In this document: positions 8,591-16,934 of the stretch, one piece after another | How positions within the stretch are numbered: position 1 is the first letter of the stretch | Layout of the letters: each line of letters begins with the position of its first letter | NCBI RefSeq assembly: GCF_024496085.1 | Contig: NZ_CP101751.1 | Span: 3,658,001-3,722,000, forward strand | Source: Flavobacterium cerinum | GTDB lineage: Bacteria; Bacteroidota; Bacteroidia; Flavobacteriales; Flavobacteriaceae | DNA: 64,000 nucleotides | Direction of reading: 5' to 3' | Translations under genes and position numbers: made by a program | Notes under the pieces: generated by a model | Database searches by the model: none | Seen by the model: the letters and a program-made list of their open reading frames with translations, nothing else | What the model was told of the DNA's origin: nothing

Positions 8591-8671
8591 GCGCAAAGTC
8601 TCCCGACTTTGCGCAGCAGGTGTTGCTCAAAGTCAGGAGACTTTGCGCAGCGAGTGAGACTTTGCGCAGCG
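8591..8671. repeat. REP-like hairpin cluster downstream of the RAYT gene
   Basis: Three copies in 81 bp. The first is a perfect 10-bp stem, GCGCAAAGTC (8591-8600) and GACTTTGCGC (8605-8614), loop TCCC. The second has arms at 8625-8634 and 8639-8648, loop AGGA, with one mismatch. The third is a right half-copy, GAGACTTTGCGCAGCG (8656-8671). Each GACTTTGCGC arm is followed by AGC(G/A), a conserved flank like the tetranucleotide beside REPs. The cluster also lies just after the stop of the next minus-strand gene (8681). Confidence 0.87.
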
Positions 8672-8680
8672 TTTCTGATT

Positions 8681-10369
8681 TTACTCTTTTATAATTTTGA
8701 TCGTTTCCGGATTTGCTTCCGGATTTTGCAATTGTAACAGATATACACCCTTTGCAAGTAGACTCAAATCAATCGTTCCGGTTTCCGGTCGGATACTCCC
8801 CTCTTTCACTTTTACGCCGAGCAGATTAAACAAAGAATAAGCTTTATATAGATCCGGCTGACTGATCGTTAACTGCTCTTTTACCGGATTCGGAAATATC
8901 TTTATTTGATTTTGATTCCAATCGGTTGTACTTAACGGTTCGTAGTATAATTTAGCCAGAAACAAATTAGAAGAAGTCTCCGATTTTGTAATCATCTGAC
9001 TTCCGAAAGTCAGCGTTGGATTGTTAAATGTTCCGGTGATATAGATTTCATTTTGCGTTTTACAATCCATACTCAATGTATTATTTCCGTTAAGTGAAAG
9101 TGCTTTTCTCGCCCAAATCGCCTGACCTTGTGGTGTATATTTTACAACAAAAAGAGCTCCGTCAGTCGAAACAGGATTGGTTAATGTAACTCCATTCCCA
9201 AAATCCATTTGCGTATTGATAAAAGTTCCGGCCGTATAGAGATCATTATTTTCATCTACATCAAGAGAATGAACACTATTATAGCCGAAATTAGAATTGG
9301 CTGCCTTCGCCCAAAGTACGTTACCGTTCGGATCATATTTTACGATAAATTGTTGTGATCCTCCGGAAGACATCAACGTGGTATTTCCAAAATTTACGGT
9401 ATTGGTATAATAACCGGCAGCATAAACATTATTTTCCAGATCGGTTTTTACGGCTCTGGTACTGGTTTCATTTTCATAATTGCTGCCTGTATTCCGTCCC
9501 CAGATTTCATTTCCGTTACTATCGTATTTAACCAGATACATATTCATATTATAACTTGCTGTAATGGTTTTCGTTAACGTAATGGTTCCGAAACGAATCG
9601 TATGACAACCGAAATAACCGCCTGTATATACATTTCCGTTTGTATCGACATCCAATCCATACGATACTATCCCTACTGGATGTGCATCGCTACTTTGTGC
9701 CATTTTTACCCATAAATAATTTCCCTGATTATCCATTTTAGCCACATATGTCCTGTTAGATGAGCCGGCACTGCTATATCCTTCGTTATTGAGTACAATA
9801 GTTCCAAATGTTACCGAAGGTGAATTAAAAATACCGGTCAGATAAATATTCTGATTCGCATCTGTTTTAAGCACATTGACTACGGTAGCAGAATTATCTT
9901 CTGTTACTTTTTTAGCGAAAACAACATTTCCGTTTGCATCAAATTTCACAATAAAATTACCGGTCGGATTACCGGTTAATGTAACCGAATCAAAAGTGAT
10001 ACTATCCATAAAGCCACCGGCTATATAAAAATTACCCGAATCGTCAGCTGTAATGGAAGTTGCCTGATCCACTCTTGGACCGCCAAAACTTTTAGCCCAT
10101 ATTACATTACCCTGATTATCATACTTTGCAATGGCAATATCAGCATAGTAATACGATGGACTGTAATTACTTACGGTTATCCCTCCGAATGTAATTGTAG
10201 GTGTTATAAAATCGGTAATTACTATAATATCCCCGTTACTATCTACTACAGAAAACTGTTTTACAGTATTAAAATGTATGTCCATATTACGAGCCCATTC
10301 CCAATCAGGCGTTTGACTGCTGGCAATTTGAACAAAAAATAATGTGATTAACAATGTAATGATTCGCAT
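8681..10369 (-). CDS. Secreted beta-propeller (SBBP-type) protein with T9SS sorting domain, paralogue 1
   Basis: A 562-residue exported protein. ATG at 10369 gives a signal peptide (MRIITLLITLFFVQIASSQ) that aligns with its two neighbours, and the upstream ATG at 10399 would bury it. The body is about eight repeats of roughly 50-60 residues with the pattern KYDxxGNxxWAK...DxxGNxYxxGxF, as in SBBP propeller repeats. The last 75 residues are a type A T9SS sorting domain (IFPNPVKEQLTIS ... KGVYLLQL ... ETIKIIKE). It is probably a surface or released protein. The partner is unknown. First of three tandem paralogues. Confidence 0.88.
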   Translation of the reverse strand: MRIITLLITLFFVQIASSQTPDWEWARNMDIHFNTVKQFSVVDSNGDIIVITDFITPTITFGGITVSNYSPSYYYADIAIAKYDNQGNVIWAKSFGGPRVDQATSITADDSGNFYIAGGFMDSITFDSVTLTGNPTGNFIVKFDANGNVVFAKKVTEDNSATVVNVLKTDANQNIYLTGIFNSPSVTFGTIVLNNEGYSSAGSSNRTYVAKMDNQGNYLWVKMAQSSDAHPVGIVSYGLDVDTNGNVYTGGYFGCHTIRFGTITLTKTITASYNMNMYLVKYDSNGNEIWGRNTGSNYENETSTRAVKTDLENNVYAAGYYTNTVNFGNTTLMSSGGSQQFIVKYDPNGNVLWAKAANSNFGYNSVHSLDVDENNDLYTAGTFINTQMDFGNGVTLTNPVSTDGALFVVKYTPQGQAIWARKALSLNGNNTLSMDCKTQNEIYITGTFNNPTLTFGSQMITKSETSSNLFLAKLYYEPLSTTDWNQNQIKIFPNPVKEQLTISQPDLYKAYSLFNLLGVKVKEGSIRPETGTIDLSLLAKGVYLLQLQNPEANPETIKIIKE

Positions 10370-10446
10370 AGTTTTCTGAATTAAATTATTATTATCCATA
10401 CCGATAAGACCTTAAAAATCTGACTGATACAATATCGGTAAGGATT

Positions 10447-12147
10447 TTATTCTTTTATAATTTTTAGTACTTCCGGTTTTGTCTTTGCATTTAATAAATG
10501 TAACATATATATACCTCCGGAAAGGGAACTGACATCAATAGTTGCTTGTTCAGCACGGATATCCCCTTCTTTTACTTTTTCGCCCAAAACATTATACAGT
10601 ACATAGGTTTTAAACGTTTCCGACTGACTTATCGTAAGCAGTTCTTTTACCGGATTCGGGTACACTTTTAGTCCTTTTTGATTCCATTCACCTGTGCTTA
10701 ATGGATTATACGCTAACTTGGCCAGAAAATGATCGTAGGTTCCATCTCGTTTTTCCACTGCATGATTTCCAAAAGTCATCGCAGAAGCATAAGAACCGGA
10801 CAAATAGATTTCATTTTCCGATTTGCAATAGATATCCACCAGGCAATTTCCGTTAAACGGTAAGGCTTTTTGTCCCCAAACTGCTTCCCCTTCCGGTGTA
10901 AATTTTACCAGAAACAACGCTCCTTCAAATGGTGTCGGATTTGTTAGCACAACTTCATTTCCAAAATCGATTTGCGGAATATTTGAAAATAGTCCGGCGG
11001 CATACAAATTATTTGCTTCATCAATCGCCAGTCCCTGTATCTGATTAATGCCCGATTCATTAATCGTTGTTTTTGCCCAAAGCACATTTCCGTTTACATC
11101 ATACTTAACAACAAATAGTTGTCCCGACGAACCGGGAGATTGCAAGGTTATATTGTCAAAACGGATGTCATTCACAAAATGACCGGCTGCGTATACGTTA
11201 TTTTCCAAATCGGTTTTTACCGACCATAGGTGAGCGCTTTTATTTTCTGAGCTACTTCCTGCGTTACGAGCCCAGATTTCATTACCGTTAGGATCATACT
11301 TAACCAGGTATATATTTTTATCACCGGGCCCGGTAGTCGTTTTATTTAATACTATTGTTCCGAACTGAAGCGTATTGCAAACAAAATGTCCTCCAACATA
11401 CACATTCCCTTCAGCGTCAATATCAAGATTGTAGGCAACAACTGTTTTCGTTTCCGCATTCGGACTTCTCGGGACTTTCACCCAAATATAATTCCCTTGA
11501 CTATCCATTTTAGCGACGTAAGGTCGTAGAACCGAAGCGGTATTCGCTGTCCATCCATCATGAGTAAAACTAATCGTCCCAAATGTGGCTGTGGCTGTAT
11601 TAAAAGAACCGGTCAGATAAACATTCCCGGAAGCATCAGTTTTTATTGCATTGTAAAACGCTGTAACAGCATCTTCCTGTATAATTTTCTGTGCAAAAAT
11701 AGTGTTTCCGGTAGCATCCAATTTTGTTATAAATCCGCTTTTCCCGTTAGTGTTTAAAGTAAAAGAACCAAATGTAATGGCATCTTCAAATTGTCCGGTC
11801 AGGTAAATATTTCCGGTATTATCTGTAGTCACCGCAGAAGGAATATCCGTTTTGGGTCCGCCGTAATTTTTAGCCCATAACACATTTCCTTGATTATCGT
11901 ATTTTATAATTGCAATCTCGCTATAATAATGGGAAGGATTATCACTCGTCAGCGTTATATCTCCGAATGATATGGAAGAACCGACAAAATCAATAACAAC
12001 GATAACATCACCATTATTGTCAACAGTAACACAGCGTGCCCAATTATTCAGATTCCCGTCCATAGTCCTTACCCAATCCCAATCCGGCGTTTGGGCTCCG
12101 GTTATTTGAAAGAAAAACAATACAATAAAAAGAGTAATTATCCGCAT
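10447..12147 (-). CDS. Secreted beta-propeller protein with T9SS sorting domain, paralogue 2
   Basis: A 566-residue paralogue of the genes on either side. It has the signal peptide MRIITLFIVLFFFQITGAQ, the start TPDWDWVRTMDG shared by the family, propeller repeats (GNVLWAKNYGGPKTDIPSA, GNEIWARNAG, GEAVWGQKA) and a C-terminal YPNPVKELLTIS ... GGIYMLHLL sorting domain. It is 77 bp upstream of paralogue 1 on the same strand, close enough for co-transcription. The 362-bp gap before it, towards paralogue 3, carries REP-like hairpins. Confidence 0.88.
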   Translation of the reverse strand: MRIITLFIVLFFFQITGAQTPDWDWVRTMDGNLNNWARCVTVDNNGDVIVVIDFVGSSISFGDITLTSDNPSHYYSEIAIIKYDNQGNVLWAKNYGGPKTDIPSAVTTDNTGNIYLTGQFEDAITFGSFTLNTNGKSGFITKLDATGNTIFAQKIIQEDAVTAFYNAIKTDASGNVYLTGSFNTATATFGTISFTHDGWTANTASVLRPYVAKMDSQGNYIWVKVPRSPNAETKTVVAYNLDIDAEGNVYVGGHFVCNTLQFGTIVLNKTTTGPGDKNIYLVKYDPNGNEIWARNAGSSSENKSAHLWSVKTDLENNVYAAGHFVNDIRFDNITLQSPGSSGQLFVVKYDVNGNVLWAKTTINESGINQIQGLAIDEANNLYAAGLFSNIPQIDFGNEVVLTNPTPFEGALFLVKFTPEGEAVWGQKALPFNGNCLVDIYCKSENEIYLSGSYASAMTFGNHAVEKRDGTYDHFLAKLAYNPLSTGEWNQKGLKVYPNPVKELLTISQSETFKTYVLYNVLGEKVKEGDIRAEQATIDVSSLSGGIYMLHLLNAKTKPEVLKIIKE

Positions 12148-12509
12148 GGTAATTTTATATTATGATCATTAAATATTGCTTTTTCAGCAGCATGATTTTA
12201 TATCATTTTTTACGAATTTAAAAAAATATTCATTCTTTTAACCAAAAAACTACACTTTTAAAAACAATATCACGATTTAATATGTAAATTTTACATTTCT
12301 AAAGCAGTATAAAACAACCTGATTTTACGTCAAAAAAGAGAGGTTACTGATGATCATTAATGATGAGTTTAGCGCAAAGTCAGGAGACTTTACGCAGCGG
12401 GGCGGGGGGTGCTCAAAGTCGGGAGACTTTGCGCAGCGGGGGGCTCAGGAGACTTTGCGCAGCGGGAGACTTTGCGCAGCCGTATCGTTATAATAAAGCA
12501 GTACGGTAA
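12148..12509. other. Intergenic region between propeller paralogues 2 and 3
   Basis: A 362-bp gap. The left two-thirds is very AT-rich with no recognisable gene and should hold the promoter of paralogue 2, though no clear -7 element was found. The right third (12372-12480) is a sharply GC-rich REP-like hairpin cluster, listed separately. Confidence 0.7.
12372..12480. repeat. REP-like hairpin cluster, second site
   Basis: Four copies of the element that flanks the RAYT gene. First: GCGCAAAGTC (12372-12381) and GACTTTACGC (12386-12395), one mismatch, loop AGGA. Second: GCTCAAAGTC (12411-12420) and GACTTTGCGC (12425-12434), loop GGGA. Two right halves follow, 12443-12463 (GCTCAGGA plus the right arm) and 12464-12480. 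All GACTTTGC(G)C arms are followed by AGC. G-rich spacers separate the copies. All copies point the same way, unlike the inverted pair around the RAYT gene. Confidence 0.87.
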
Positions 12510-14195
12510 TTATTCCTTTATAATTTTGATGGTTTCAGATCGGGATTGCGGATTGGCTAACTCTAACAGATAAATTCCTTTTGCCAGTGAACTGAGATCA
12601 ATAGTATTTATTTCTTCCCGGATCGTCCCTTCTTTCACTTTAACGCCCAACATAGTATACAAACGATACGTTTTAAATTGCTCGGGATTACTTATTGTAA
12701 GTTGCTCTTTAACCGGATTCGGATATACTTTAGTACTATTCTGATCCCAATCGGTCGTATTTAACGGGTTGTAGGCTAATTTGGCCAGAAACTGGTTGTA
12801 GTTTTCCTCCGATTTTACAATTGTATGATTTCCGAAAGTCATTCCGGTTCCATTATACGAACTGGATATATAAATATCGTTTTCGGTCACGCAATTGATA
12901 TTGACAAAATTAAATTTGTTAAGCGAAAGAGCTTTTCGTCCCCAAACCGCTTCTCCTTCCGGTGTATATTTTACGACAAAAAGCGCTCCGTCGATTTCAA
13001 CCGGATTGGTCAGTACGACTCCGTTTCCGAAATCAACCTGAGCATTATTAAAGATTCCGGTAGTATACAAGTTATTATTTTCGTCCGTATCAATTGAACA
13101 TATTGCATTATGTCCCGCAGGAGCATTCGCATTTCTGATCCAAATCACATCCCCGTTCGGATTATACTTTACAATAAACTGTTGCTCTCCGCCTGAGGAA
13201 TTCAAAGTTGTATTACCAAAATTTACACTATCCGAAAAAAAACCTGCTGTATATACATTTCCGTCCGAATCCGTTTTCACAGCACGCGCGCAGGTTTGAG
13301 TTCCTGTTGTACTTCCGGTACTTCGCACCCACATTTCATTTCCATTGGTATCATATTTTACCAGATACATATTATAATTTGCATCATTTCCAATACTCTT
13401 CGTTACTGTTATAGCTCCGAATTTCAATGTATTACATCCGAATTTTCCGCTGTTATACACATTTCCCGCGTCATCTACAGCGAGCCCGATAGATTCTACT
13501 CCGGTAAAATGCCGATGCGGACTTTGTGATGCTTTCACCCAAAGATAATTCCCGTTACCATCCATTTTAGCAACATAGGAACGATCAGAACTTAGCGCAT
13601 TTTGAAATCCTTCGTTTTCAATAACAATCGCATCAAAGGTAACGGTAGGAATACTAAAAATTCCGGTCAGATAAACATTTCCGTCATTGTCGGTTTTAAG
13701 AACATTGCAGGCAATAATCTCTTCGTTGGTTATCTTCTTTACAAAAACAGTATTGCCGTTCGTATCTAATTTAGCAATATAATAGCCTAGTGTAAATGCT
13801 GTTAATGTAAAGGAATCAATCGTTATTGTTTCTTGATAGCCACCGGTGAAATAAATATTACCCGCATTATCGGTCGTTATTGCAAAAGACCAATCCGTTT
13901 TAGGTCCACCGAAACGTTTCGCCCATTTTACATTTCCCTGACTATCATACTTTACCATTGCAATATCAGAATAGTAATAAGACGGGCTATCATTATTTAT
14001 CGTTATATTTCCAAATGTAATTGTTGGTTTTGTAAAATCGGTAATCACTATAACATCACCATTATTGTCAGTAGTAATGCTACGTCTCCAGTTATTATTG
14101 GTCATGTCCATATTCTTAACCCATTCCCAATCCGGTATTTGAGCATTGGCTATTTGAAAGGAAAATAATACAAGTAGCAGGGTAATGATTCGCAT
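12510..14195 (-). CDS. Secreted beta-propeller protein with T9SS sorting domain, paralogue 3
   Basis: A 561-residue paralogue of the two preceding genes, with signal peptide MRIITLLLVLFSFQIANAQ, the shared IPDWEWVKNMDM start, SBBP-like repeats (GNVKWAKRFGGPKTD, GNEMWVRSTG, GDVIWIRNANA, GEAVWGRKALS) and a YPNPVKEQLTIS ... KGIYLLELA type A sorting domain ending in IKIIKE. It is likely exported through the T9SS and attached to or released from the cell surface. Function unknown. The three copies have diverged enough to suggest an old tandem duplication. Confidence 0.88.
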   Translation of the reverse strand: MRIITLLLVLFSFQIANAQIPDWEWVKNMDMTNNNWRRSITTDNNGDVIVITDFTKPTITFGNITINNDSPSYYYSDIAMVKYDSQGNVKWAKRFGGPKTDWSFAITTDNAGNIYFTGGYQETITIDSFTLTAFTLGYYIAKLDTNGNTVFVKKITNEEIIACNVLKTDNDGNVYLTGIFSIPTVTFDAIVIENEGFQNALSSDRSYVAKMDGNGNYLWVKASQSPHRHFTGVESIGLAVDDAGNVYNSGKFGCNTLKFGAITVTKSIGNDANYNMYLVKYDTNGNEMWVRSTGSTTGTQTCARAVKTDSDGNVYTAGFFSDSVNFGNTTLNSSGGEQQFIVKYNPNGDVIWIRNANAPAGHNAICSIDTDENNNLYTTGIFNNAQVDFGNGVVLTNPVEIDGALFVVKYTPEGEAVWGRKALSLNKFNFVNINCVTENDIYISSSYNGTGMTFGNHTIVKSEENYNQFLAKLAYNPLNTTDWDQNSTKVYPNPVKEQLTISNPEQFKTYRLYTMLGVKVKEGTIREEINTIDLSSLAKGIYLLELANPQSRSETIKIIKE

Positions 14196-14363
14196 GGTTA
14201 TTCCGGTTACAATTGATAAATAGCGCTTAATTAGTCAGGTACATTTTATACCATTTTAAACGAAAATAGAAAAATATCTATTATAATATTCCAAAAACAA
14301 CAAAATAAAACAACAAAATACTTTATAACTTACTATTTTAACACACTGAAATTCCGGCAAATA

Positions 14364-15212
14364 TCACTTTTTCACCGTCAGTGTCGCGCCGATACTGGCC
14401 GCAATTACACAGCCGATGGCAATGCCTTGTATAAGGTTAAGCTGTTCGTTTAAGAAGATCAAACCGGATAAAGCTGCAAAAGCCGGATGCAGACTCATTA
14501 ATATGCTAAATGTTTTAGAAGGTAATTGACGTAAAGCTCCCATGTCCAGACTAAACGGAATGGCACTTGTGAGTAAAGCAACGGCAAGTCCTAAAAGCAA
14601 TAAATTACCGTTTAATATGTACAAATCGCCACTTAACACACCAATAGGAATAACAAATAGCGATGCAAACAACATTCCTAATGTTACCGCATCACCGCTT
14701 TTCATTACTTTGGAAATTTTGCCGCCTATAACAATATAACCGGCCCAAAAAGCACCCGCCAAAATAGCAAGTACAATTCCCCACATATCCGCCGAACTGT
14801 CACCACGAGGTGTAATTAAAAAAATACCCAATCCGGCCAATAAAGCCCAAATCAGGTCAATTGCTTTACGGGACCCCATTAAAGCCAACACCAAAGGACC
14901 GAGAAACTCCAGTGTAACACCCAATCCCAACGGAATACGTTGAATAGCAAAATAGAATATCAGGTTCATGGCGCCAAGACAGGCTCCGTATCCAAGTCCT
15001 AACAAAAGCTCCTTTTGCTTTAGATTTCTGAAATCAGGTCGGAAAAATCCAAACAATACTATAGCAGACATTCCGATTCGTAAGGTCGCAACGCCGCTGA
15101 TCCCCAAAACCGGGAACAATTGTTTGGCCAATGATGCCCCCGACTGTATACTGATCATTGATAACAGAACAGCGGGTATAGCCGATATACCAATCTTTTT
15201 TTTAGGTAACAT
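14364..15212 (-). CDS. EamA/RhtA-type drug/metabolite exporter
   Basis: A 282-residue inner-membrane protein with ten predicted helices arranged as two EamA halves. The start region (IPAVLLSMISIQSGASLAKQ) and GVTLEFLGPLVLAL resemble the threonine/homoserine exporter RhtA. Substrate specificity cannot be assigned from this. The ATG at 15212 lies 18 bp downstream (minus strand) of a five-copy 7-bp tandem repeat, so the leader is purine-rich and could vary in length. The GNAT gene lies upstream on the same strand with 60 bp between them. Confidence 0.87.
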   Translation of the reverse strand: MLPKKKIGISAIPAVLLSMISIQSGASLAKQLFPVLGISGVATLRIGMSAIVLFGFFRPDFRNLKQKELLLGLGYGACLGAMNLIFYFAIQRIPLGLGVTLEFLGPLVLALMGSRKAIDLIWALLAGLGIFLITPRGDSSADMWGIVLAILAGAFWAGYIVIGGKISKVMKSGDAVTLGMLFASLFVIPIGVLSGDLYILNGNLLLLGLAVALLTSAIPFSLDMGALRQLPSKTFSILMSLHPAFAALSGLIFLNEQLNLIQGIAIGCVIAASIGATLTVKK

Positions 15213-15230
15213 TCGTATTTACAAGAGGTC

Positions 15231-15265
15231 TTTTCTCTTTTCTCTTTTCTCTTTTCTCTTTTCTC
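15231..15265. repeat. Five-copy heptanucleotide tandem repeat in the exporter leader
   Basis: TTTTCTC is repeated five times without error (15231-15265), with partial units at both ends. On the coding (minus) strand it reads GAGAAAA, a purine-rich track ending 18 bp before the exporter ATG. Seven is not a multiple of three, but the repeat is outside the reading frame, so copy changes would alter leader length or promoter spacing rather than frame. Confidence 0.93.
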
Positions 15266-15272
15266 TTTATTC

Positions 15273-15746
15273 TTAACTCATTTCTCCATCCAACAAACTC
15301 ATTTCCATATATACATCGGCTCTTTTGTATTTCGTTCCGTCAATCGGTTTATCAATAAAACCATACTTTCTATAAATACTCAAAGCAGTTTGCAACTGTG
15401 TTTGCGAATATAAAATTAATTTTTCCTGTTTCAGATCACGGGCAAGTTGTATTGCTGCTTCGCACAACATTTTTCCGGCTCCTAATCCCTGGTACTTTTC
15501 ATCAACCGCCATTTTAGTAAACTCCATAACACCTTCATCTACTTTTCGAAGTGCCACAGTTCCCACAACTGCCTCATTATATACGGCAAATAAAATTCGT
15601 CCGCCGTCATTTAAAATCGCTTCTTCAGGATGCGTCAGCACATATTCGTCTATCGCCTCCACAACATAATATTTTTCAAGCCAGGCCTTGTTAAATGCTT
15701 CAAAATAGCATTGGTATTCGGGTTTATAATTTTCAATCGTAATCAT
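15273..15746 (-). CDS. GNAT-family N-acetyltransferase
   Basis: A 157-residue acetyl-CoA-dependent acyltransferase. ATG at 15746 (MITIENYKPEYQ) is preferred to the upstream in-frame ATG at 15794, which adds a stretch unlike the family. The acetyl-CoA pyrophosphate loop is visible as EKYQGLGAGKMLCE, preceded by the beta strand MEFTKMAVD and followed by KLILYSQTQLQTALSIYRKYGF, the classical C-terminal part of the fold. The acceptor substrate is unknown. Probably co-directional with the RhtA-like gene. Confidence 0.9.
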   Translation of the reverse strand: MITIENYKPEYQCYFEAFNKAWLEKYYVVEAIDEYVLTHPEEAILNDGGRILFAVYNEAVVGTVALRKVDEGVMEFTKMAVDEKYQGLGAGKMLCEAAIQLARDLKQEKLILYSQTQLQTALSIYRKYGFIDKPIDGTKYKRADVYMEMSLLDGEMS

Positions 15747-16059
15747 TAAAGTAAGTTTATTCGTTACGCTACAAAATTCCGAAAAAGGATACAATGATTA
15801 CAGATACAATTTTCTTATTTTTAAAGGGTACAAATTGCATTCCACCCTCTTTTTTCAATTCCGATTTAACAACACTAAGCCAAAGACGGACAAGTTATGA
15901 TCATTTTACTTAATCCCGAAACAAAATGCTTTTTTTCTTCTGATAATACACTGATTTCAAGATAAAATAGTACATTTATAATCATTTTTAAGCTTAATCG
16001 AACATACGATCGATCATTATCCGATTTTTCCAAAACTAATTTAATTACTGATAAAAACG
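15747..16059. other. 313-bp divergent intergenic region
   Basis: Between the GNAT gene (minus) and the first HdeD-like gene (plus). The sequence is AT-rich, with a CGATCGATCA segment near 16009-16018. I see no terminator, RNA gene or convincing promoter element in it. Confidence 0.6.
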
Positions 16060-16593
16060 ATGAGTAATAAACTTATTTTTCTGGTACTGGGCTTACTATT
16101 TATTGGGGTAGGCATATGGATTTTTCAAACACCGGTTGCTGCTTATGCAACTCTCGCCACCGTATTTAGCCTTACATTTCTGATAAATGGTATCTTAGAA
16201 TTAGGCTATTATATTTCGCAAAAAGAAAAAGTTTACGGTTATGGTTGGGGTGTATCAGCCGGTATATTGGATTTGGTTTTGGGAATCTGTTTGTTGGCCA
16301 ACCCGGGATTGTCGGAAATCGTATTGCCTTTCTTTATCGGTTTTATGTTATTATTCCGTTCCTCAACTATTTTCGCACTGGGCTTCGAGCTTCTTTCGTT
16401 GAAAAGACATAATTGGGGGTGGTATATGATGTTGGGTGCTTTAGGATTCCTTTTTGCGCTTTTCCTGATCTGGAATCCGCTTTTTGCCGAAGCAACAATT
16501 ATCGTATGGACCTCCCTTAGTTTTATCACAATCGGGATATCCAAAATTTTGTACATCATGCTTTATCCGCAAAATATTCAACCGATTTTATAA
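16060..16593 (+). CDS. HdeD/DUF308-family membrane protein
   Basis: A 177-residue protein with six predicted membrane helices. The DUF308 hallmarks are LGLLFIGVGIWIFQTP at the start, GILDLVLGICLLANP in the middle and PFFIGFMLLFRSS before helix 4. E. coli HdeD is linked to acid resistance, but DUF308 proteins generally have no proven function. A second, similar gene is at 21670-22254; both share the PxxxGFMLLFRS signature. The last six bases overlap the convergent small membrane gene. Confidence 0.87.
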   Translation: MSNKLIFLVLGLLFIGVGIWIFQTPVAAYATLATVFSLTFLINGILELGYYISQKEKVYGYGWGVSAGILDLVLGICLLANPGLSEIVLPFFIGFMLLFRSSTIFALGFELLSLKRHNWGWYMMLGALGFLFALFLIWNPLFAEATIIVWTSLSFITIGISKILYIMLYPQNIQPIL

Positions 16594-16815
16594 TTTATCC
16601 TGATCGGAAGGCGGATTATCCTGTTTCATTTTCCGTAACCATAAGGCAACACACCAAATCATTGTAATTCCGAAAATGATTCCTAACAGGAAATAATAAT
16701 GTTCGAAAAAAGCATGAAAATAGGTTCCAATTATCAGATAGGCGGCGGCAATACACAGCTTTAGCGGAATAAATTCTGCATTCGTCCAGGTTGATTTTAA
16801 TTTAAAGAAATTCAT
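16588..16815 (-). CDS. Small two-helix membrane protein, unknown function
   Basis: A 75-residue protein from ATG at 16815 (MNFFKLKSTWTNAEF). The longer frame from 16842 adds nine residues and is less likely. Two hydrophobic segments are visible, about residues 14-28 (PLKLCIAAAYLIIGTYF) and 35-55 (YYFLLGIIFGITMIWCVALWL), followed by a charged tail. I do not recognise the family by name. Similar small flavobacterial membrane proteins are common. It overlaps the HdeD-like gene tail-to-tail by 6 bp. Confidence 0.72.
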   Translation of the reverse strand: MNFFKLKSTWTNAEFIPLKLCIAAAYLIIGTYFHAFFEHYYFLLGIIFGITMIWCVALWLRKMKQDNPPSDQDKL

Positions 16816-16890
16816 AATAATCTGTTTTTCAAAATTCAACACTACAAGTTACCAAATTATCCGATTACTTATTACGTCAATTATAAAAGA

Positions 16891-16923
16891 AAAACCGCCA
16901 AATCAATTGAAGTAGCGGCTTTT
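16891..16923 (-). terminator. Probable terminator of the TonB-linked receptor gene
   Basis: On the minus strand AAAAGCCGC pairs with GCGGTTTT across a loop of about 15 bases, with one bulge, and runs into T-rich sequence. It lies 12 bp after the receptor stop. Confidence 0.6.
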
Positions 16924-16934
16924 CCGAAGGTAGT

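Noticed and set aside
10399..10440. TACCGATA/TATCGGTA inverted repeat between propeller paralogues 1 and 2
   Set aside because: Arms are only 8 bp and 26 bp apart with no T run, so it is neither a convincing terminator nor an operator.
12372..12480. Repeats with spacers that could look like a small CRISPR array
   Set aside because: The repeats are palindromic hairpins with variable short G-rich spacers, two copies are half-length, the same element flanks a RAYT gene, and no cas gene is present.
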